A stretch of DNA of 64,000 bases. It comes from JABAAW01 sp965216605 (GTDB lineage: Bacteria; Pseudomonadota; Alphaproteobacteria; JABAAW01). Under the pieces are notes generated by a model, which did not search any database, was not told the DNA's origin, and saw only the letters and a list, made by a program, of their open reading frames with translations. Below are positions 62,130 through 64,000 of the stretch, piece by piece (positions within the stretch are counted from its first letter, which is position 1; each line of letters opens with the position of its first letter). The stretch covers positions 1,302,001 through 1,366,000 of the forward strand of contig CBDCGG010000002.1 in assembly GCA_965216605.1 (NCBI GenBank), written 5' to 3'. The position numbers and the translations under genes are program-made.

Positions 62130-62305
62130 GGTAATCTTTACGGGCGGGTAGTTTTTACGGGCGCAAAACATCGTGCGCGTAGCAAACATCACGGACGCGC
62201 ATTGCAAGCAACGCGCTATGGGAGCGCGCGAGGAAGTAATCCCTCGCAAAAGACCCCGCGCCCCACCGCGCGCGTCGTTTACTCGTCAATATACTAGTCT
62301 CGTTT
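62130..62305 (+). repeat. Dispersed palindromic repeat, copy R7 (degenerate)
   Basis: It contains GGGCGCAAAACATCGTGCGCG, GCAAGCAACGCGC, GCGAGGAAGTAATCCCTCGC (shared with R2), AAAGACCCCGCG and GCGCGTCGTTTACTCGTC (shared with R5). The 3' modules are missing. It separates the N-formylglutamate amidohydrolase gene from tRNA-Lys. Confidence 0.7.
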
Positions 62306-62331
62306 TTTGTGACACTACCGCGCAAAGCCTG

Positions 62332-62404
62332 CGAGCCCGACAGGGTTCGAACCTGTGACCTACTGATTAAAAGTCAGTTGCTCTACCAACTGAGCTACGG
62401 GCCC
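62332..62404 (-). tRNA. tRNA-Lys (anticodon TTT)
   Basis: On the minus strand a 73-base cloverleaf: acceptor GGGCCCG/CGGGCTC (one G-T pair), discriminator G, anticodon arm ACTGACTTTTAATCAGT with TTT, T arm ACAGGTTCGAACCCTGT. CCA is not encoded. Confidence 0.97.
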
Positions 62405-62415
62405 AACATTCACTC

Positions 62416-62443
62416 ACAATACACCCCCCCACAACTCCGTCAA
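62416..62443 (-). promoter_or_regulatory. Promoter of tRNA-Lys
   Basis: On the minus strand TTGACG (62438-62443), a 16-base G-rich spacer and TATTGT (62416-62421), directly upstream of the tRNA and directly after the pdxH stop. Confidence 0.55.
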
Positions 62444-63091
62444 CTACGGATACAGGCGACAACAAGAAAATTCTCCCTCATTCCCCTCCTCAAACACAAA
62501 ACGATCATGCAGGCGCTCCTCACCGCCGTCCTTCCAAAACTCCAACCGCTCGGCACGCAATACATACCCCCCCCAAAAAGCAGGACGCGAAATCTCCCCG
62601 CGAGGATTCTCCTCACTCTTCGTCCATCGCTTTTCCTCGCTGGCAATACGATCCTCCAACATCTCGCGCGACTCCAATACCTCAGACTGCCTCGATGACC
62701 AAGCCCCCAACCGCGCACCCAAAGGGCGCGAGGCAAAATAAGCGTCCGAAACCTCCGCAGACGCGCGCGCAACAGAACCCTCTATGCGAACCTGCCTCCC
62801 CAAAATCCGCCAGTGAAACAGCAAGGAAGCACAAGGATTCTCCTCCATCGCACGAGCCTTCCGACTGCCGTAGTTCGTGAAAAAAACAAACCCCTCCCGA
62901 TCCCAATCCTTCAGTAAAACAACCCTCGAAGAAACACGATACCCCCCCCTCGCCGATGTCCCCGTAGCTCCCTCCACCGTCGCCAAAACCATTGCGTGCG
63001 GCTCGTTCGCCTCGACACGCCTTGCCTCAGCAAACCACTCGCCGAACAAAGCGAACGGATCGCTCCCCGCCTTAACATCGAATCTCGACAC
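62444..63091 (-). CDS. pdxH: Pyridoxamine 5'-phosphate oxidase
   Basis: An FMN enzyme that makes pyridoxal 5'-phosphate, the cofactor used by IlvA among others. The GTG at 63091 is chosen because GGAGG lies six bases before it; a TTG five codons earlier overlaps that site. The 215-residue protein has the FMN and substrate motifs SSRVVLLKDWDREGFVFFTNYGSRKARAMEENP, LFHWRILGRQVRIEG, YFASRPLGARLGAWSS and the C-terminal RLYP. It is divergent from the FlaG-like gene. Confidence 0.94.
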   Translation of the reverse strand: MSRFDVKAGSDPFALFGEWFAEARRVEANEPHAMVLATVEGATGTSARGGYRVSSRVVLLKDWDREGFVFFTNYGSRKARAMEENPCASLLFHWRILGRQVRIEGSVARASAEVSDAYFASRPLGARLGAWSSRQSEVLESREMLEDRIASEEKRWTKSEENPRGEISRPAFWGGYVLRAERLEFWKDGGEERLHDRFVFEEGNEGEFSCCRLYP

Positions 63092-63148
63092 GAAAAACCT
63101 CCACAAAAAATCCCCCTTGCAGCCCCGTAAAAAATAATAACAAAAAGC

Positions 63149-63178
63149 TTGACACAGCAGAAAAAATTATGCTATCTT
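63149..63178 (+). promoter_or_regulatory. Sigma-70 promoter of the FlaG-like gene
   Basis: Perfect TTGACA (63149-63154), 18-base spacer, TATCTT (63173-63178). Transcription from here gives a leader of about 115 bases before the start at 63300. Confidence 0.65.
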
Positions 63179-63299
63179 GAAAAGAACCTCGCGGCAAGAA
63201 CCGCGAATGACAAGACTGACCAAAAACAAGGACGCAAAAACAGGCAGAAAGCCTCGAAGAAGTCCTAGAATGAGGTCTCATCAGAAGGAGGAGAAACCC

Positions 63300-63818
63300 A
63301 TGGCAGATATAGCTATCACACCCGGCGTCGCTCAACAGGTGCAACCCGCACCCCAAGCCGCCGCACCCACAGTCGATCTCGGCAACGCAACCGAGCAGAG
63401 CCGAGCCGACCAAATCGTCAATGTGCCGCCGCAAGTCAACGCCGACGGAAACGGACAAGCTCAACAAAGAGCAGCGCGCGATGATCTCGCTCCCCCCTCG
63501 GCGGACGCAGAGCAGGCATCGGCAAATATCGTGCTCAACCGCGAAAGCATCGAGCAGAGCGTCGTCGTGCGCTTGCGATACTCGGTGTCGGAAGAACAAG
63601 TCTACTTAGAGATCGTCGACTTGGATACGAACGCAACCGTAGGACGCATCCCGCGTGAAGCTGTCCAAGGCCCGGCAGACGATGGCGTGCCTCTGACAAC
63701 AGAGCCGCGAAGCGCAACCGATACCGCACCCCTCGAAGCGCAAGCGCAACCCCCGCGCGTTCAAACTCCCGTCGCCGATGTGAATCCGACGCTCGCGCAG
63801 TTCTTCGAACAACAATAA
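63300..63818 (+). CDS. FlaG-like protein
   Basis: A 172-residue protein. The start at 63300 has AAGGAGGAG about seven bases upstream; the longer frame is not needed. The first 110 residues are Ala/Gln/Pro-rich and probably unstructured. Residues 113-160 (VVVRLRYSVSEEQVYLEIVDLDTNATVGRIPRE) match the FlaG fold, whose usual form is VxVVDxxTGEVIRQIPPE. FlaG proteins affect flagellin assembly or filament length, usually beside flagellin genes; none is visible here. Assignment rests on this short domain. Confidence 0.65.
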   Translation: MADIAITPGVAQQVQPAPQAAAPTVDLGNATEQSRADQIVNVPPQVNADGNGQAQQRAARDDLAPPSADAEQASANIVLNRESIEQSVVVRLRYSVSEEQVYLEIVDLDTNATVGRIPREAVQGPADDGVPLTTEPRSATDTAPLEAQAQPPRVQTPVADVNPTLAQFFEQQ

Positions 63819-63872
63819 AAAACCGCTGGCGGCAACGCTGTGGGCAGTTTTGCGTTTTTTTGCCTTAAATAC

Positions 63873-63900
63873 TTGACTCTTGTAGATCCTCCCCTACAAT
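63873..63900 (+). promoter_or_regulatory. Sigma-70 promoter at the right edge
   Basis: TTGACT (63873-63878), 16-base spacer, TACAAT (63895-63900). The predicted start near 63907 leads directly into a foldable RNA, with the product beyond the window. Confidence 0.65.
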
Positions 63901-63903
63901 AGG

Positions 63904-64000
63904 GACGATTCGTCGCTTGGGTCGACGCAAGGTGGGGCTCCTACGAGGTTTCTCCAAGAAACTTCTTTTGGAGATTTCCGCGCGGAGCGTAGTCTTGCGT
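63904..64000 (+). ncRNA. Structured RNA or 5' leader (edge of window)
   Basis: A long, nearly symmetric hairpin: ACGCAAG (63925-63931) pairs with CTTGCGT (63994-64000), GCTCC (63937-63941) with GGAGC (63984-63988), and CTCCAA (63952-63957) with TTGGAG (63968-63973) around a ten-base loop. The two internal loops have 5+5 and 10+10 bases. A small palindrome GACGATTCGTC precedes it. It does not match a riboswitch or a housekeeping RNA I can identify. It could be a regulatory leader, a small RNA or part of a larger RNA cut by the window end. Confidence 0.5.

Noticed and set aside
63904..64000. 6S RNA, SRP RNA, tmRNA or RNase P RNA
   Set aside because: I could not match the conserved cores of any of these; the piece is also cut by the window end.
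1..64000. CRISPR arrays and insertion sequences
   Set aside because: No regularly spaced direct repeats with unique spacers, and no transposase or integrase gene was seen on either strand.

Overview
This 64 kb window looks like a chromosomal segment of a motile alphaproteobacterium. The evidence is the set of alphaproteobacterium-type flagellar genes (flbT, motE, a DUF6468 gene next to fliM, fliL, flgF-flgG-flgA-flgH), the addB-addA-trxA cluster with a TsaE/nucleotidyltransferase gene in front, a sigma-54 type promoter before the rod genes, and tRNA genes that do not encode CCA. GTG and TTG starts are common and coding density is high. I cannot name the species.

Layout. 1-379: truncated Na+/Ca2+ exchanger (minus). 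380-3062: a Sel1-repeat exported protein framed by two copies, in opposite orientation, of a dispersed palindromic repeat. 3063-10836: glutathione-dependent formaldehyde detoxification (frmA-frmB), then a yejABEF-type peptide ABC transporter. 10814-11813: a small membrane protein and a Panacea-domain protein (candidate toxin-antitoxin pair), then tRNA-Leu. 12341-16423: a 1360-residue two-TM coiled-coil protein. 16434-19406: a decayed EcoRI-type DNA methylase, cobA, ilvA and a HIT hydrolase. 19444-23292: hisB-hisH-hisA-hisF, two unknown small genes with their own promoter, and hisE, all minus. 23289-26366: motE, DUF6468 gene, fliM, fliL (minus); 26632-30202: flgF, flgG, flgA, flgH (plus). 30229-34472: rsmB, a solitary DNA methyltransferase behind an iteron-like DnaA-box cluster, gmk, ychF. 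34740-46615: one long minus-strand run: histidine kinase, FlhB-like, fliO, fliP, a tsaE-murU fusion, addB, addA, trxA. 46668-49291: tRNA-Phe, a frameshifted SpoU-type rRNA methyltransferase, flbT, bolA, csaA-like. 49621-58842: tRNA-Ala, pyrC, pyrE, mscS-type channel, galE, tRNA-His, glmU, glmS. 59253-64000: a chemoreceptor with a CxxCH heme motif, an N-formylglutamate amidohydrolase-like gene, tRNA-Lys, pdxH, a FlaG-like gene and, at the right edge, a promoter followed by a strongly foldable RNA.

How it fits together. Most genes are housekeeping (pyrimidine, histidine, UDP-GlcNAc, PLP, tRNA and rRNA modification, double-strand break repair). A large fraction builds and controls the flagellum: export gate (FliP, FliO, FlhB-like), switch (FliM), stator accessory proteins (FliL, MotE), distal rod and L/P-ring parts (FlgF, FlgG, FlgA, FlgH), flagellin control (FlbT) and sensing (chemoreceptor, perhaps the kinase). 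Accessory signals are the candidate PanAT pair, two DNA methyltransferase loci (one dead, one possibly cell-cycle linked) and a family of modular intergenic repeats whose hairpin arms vary while their framework is conserved.
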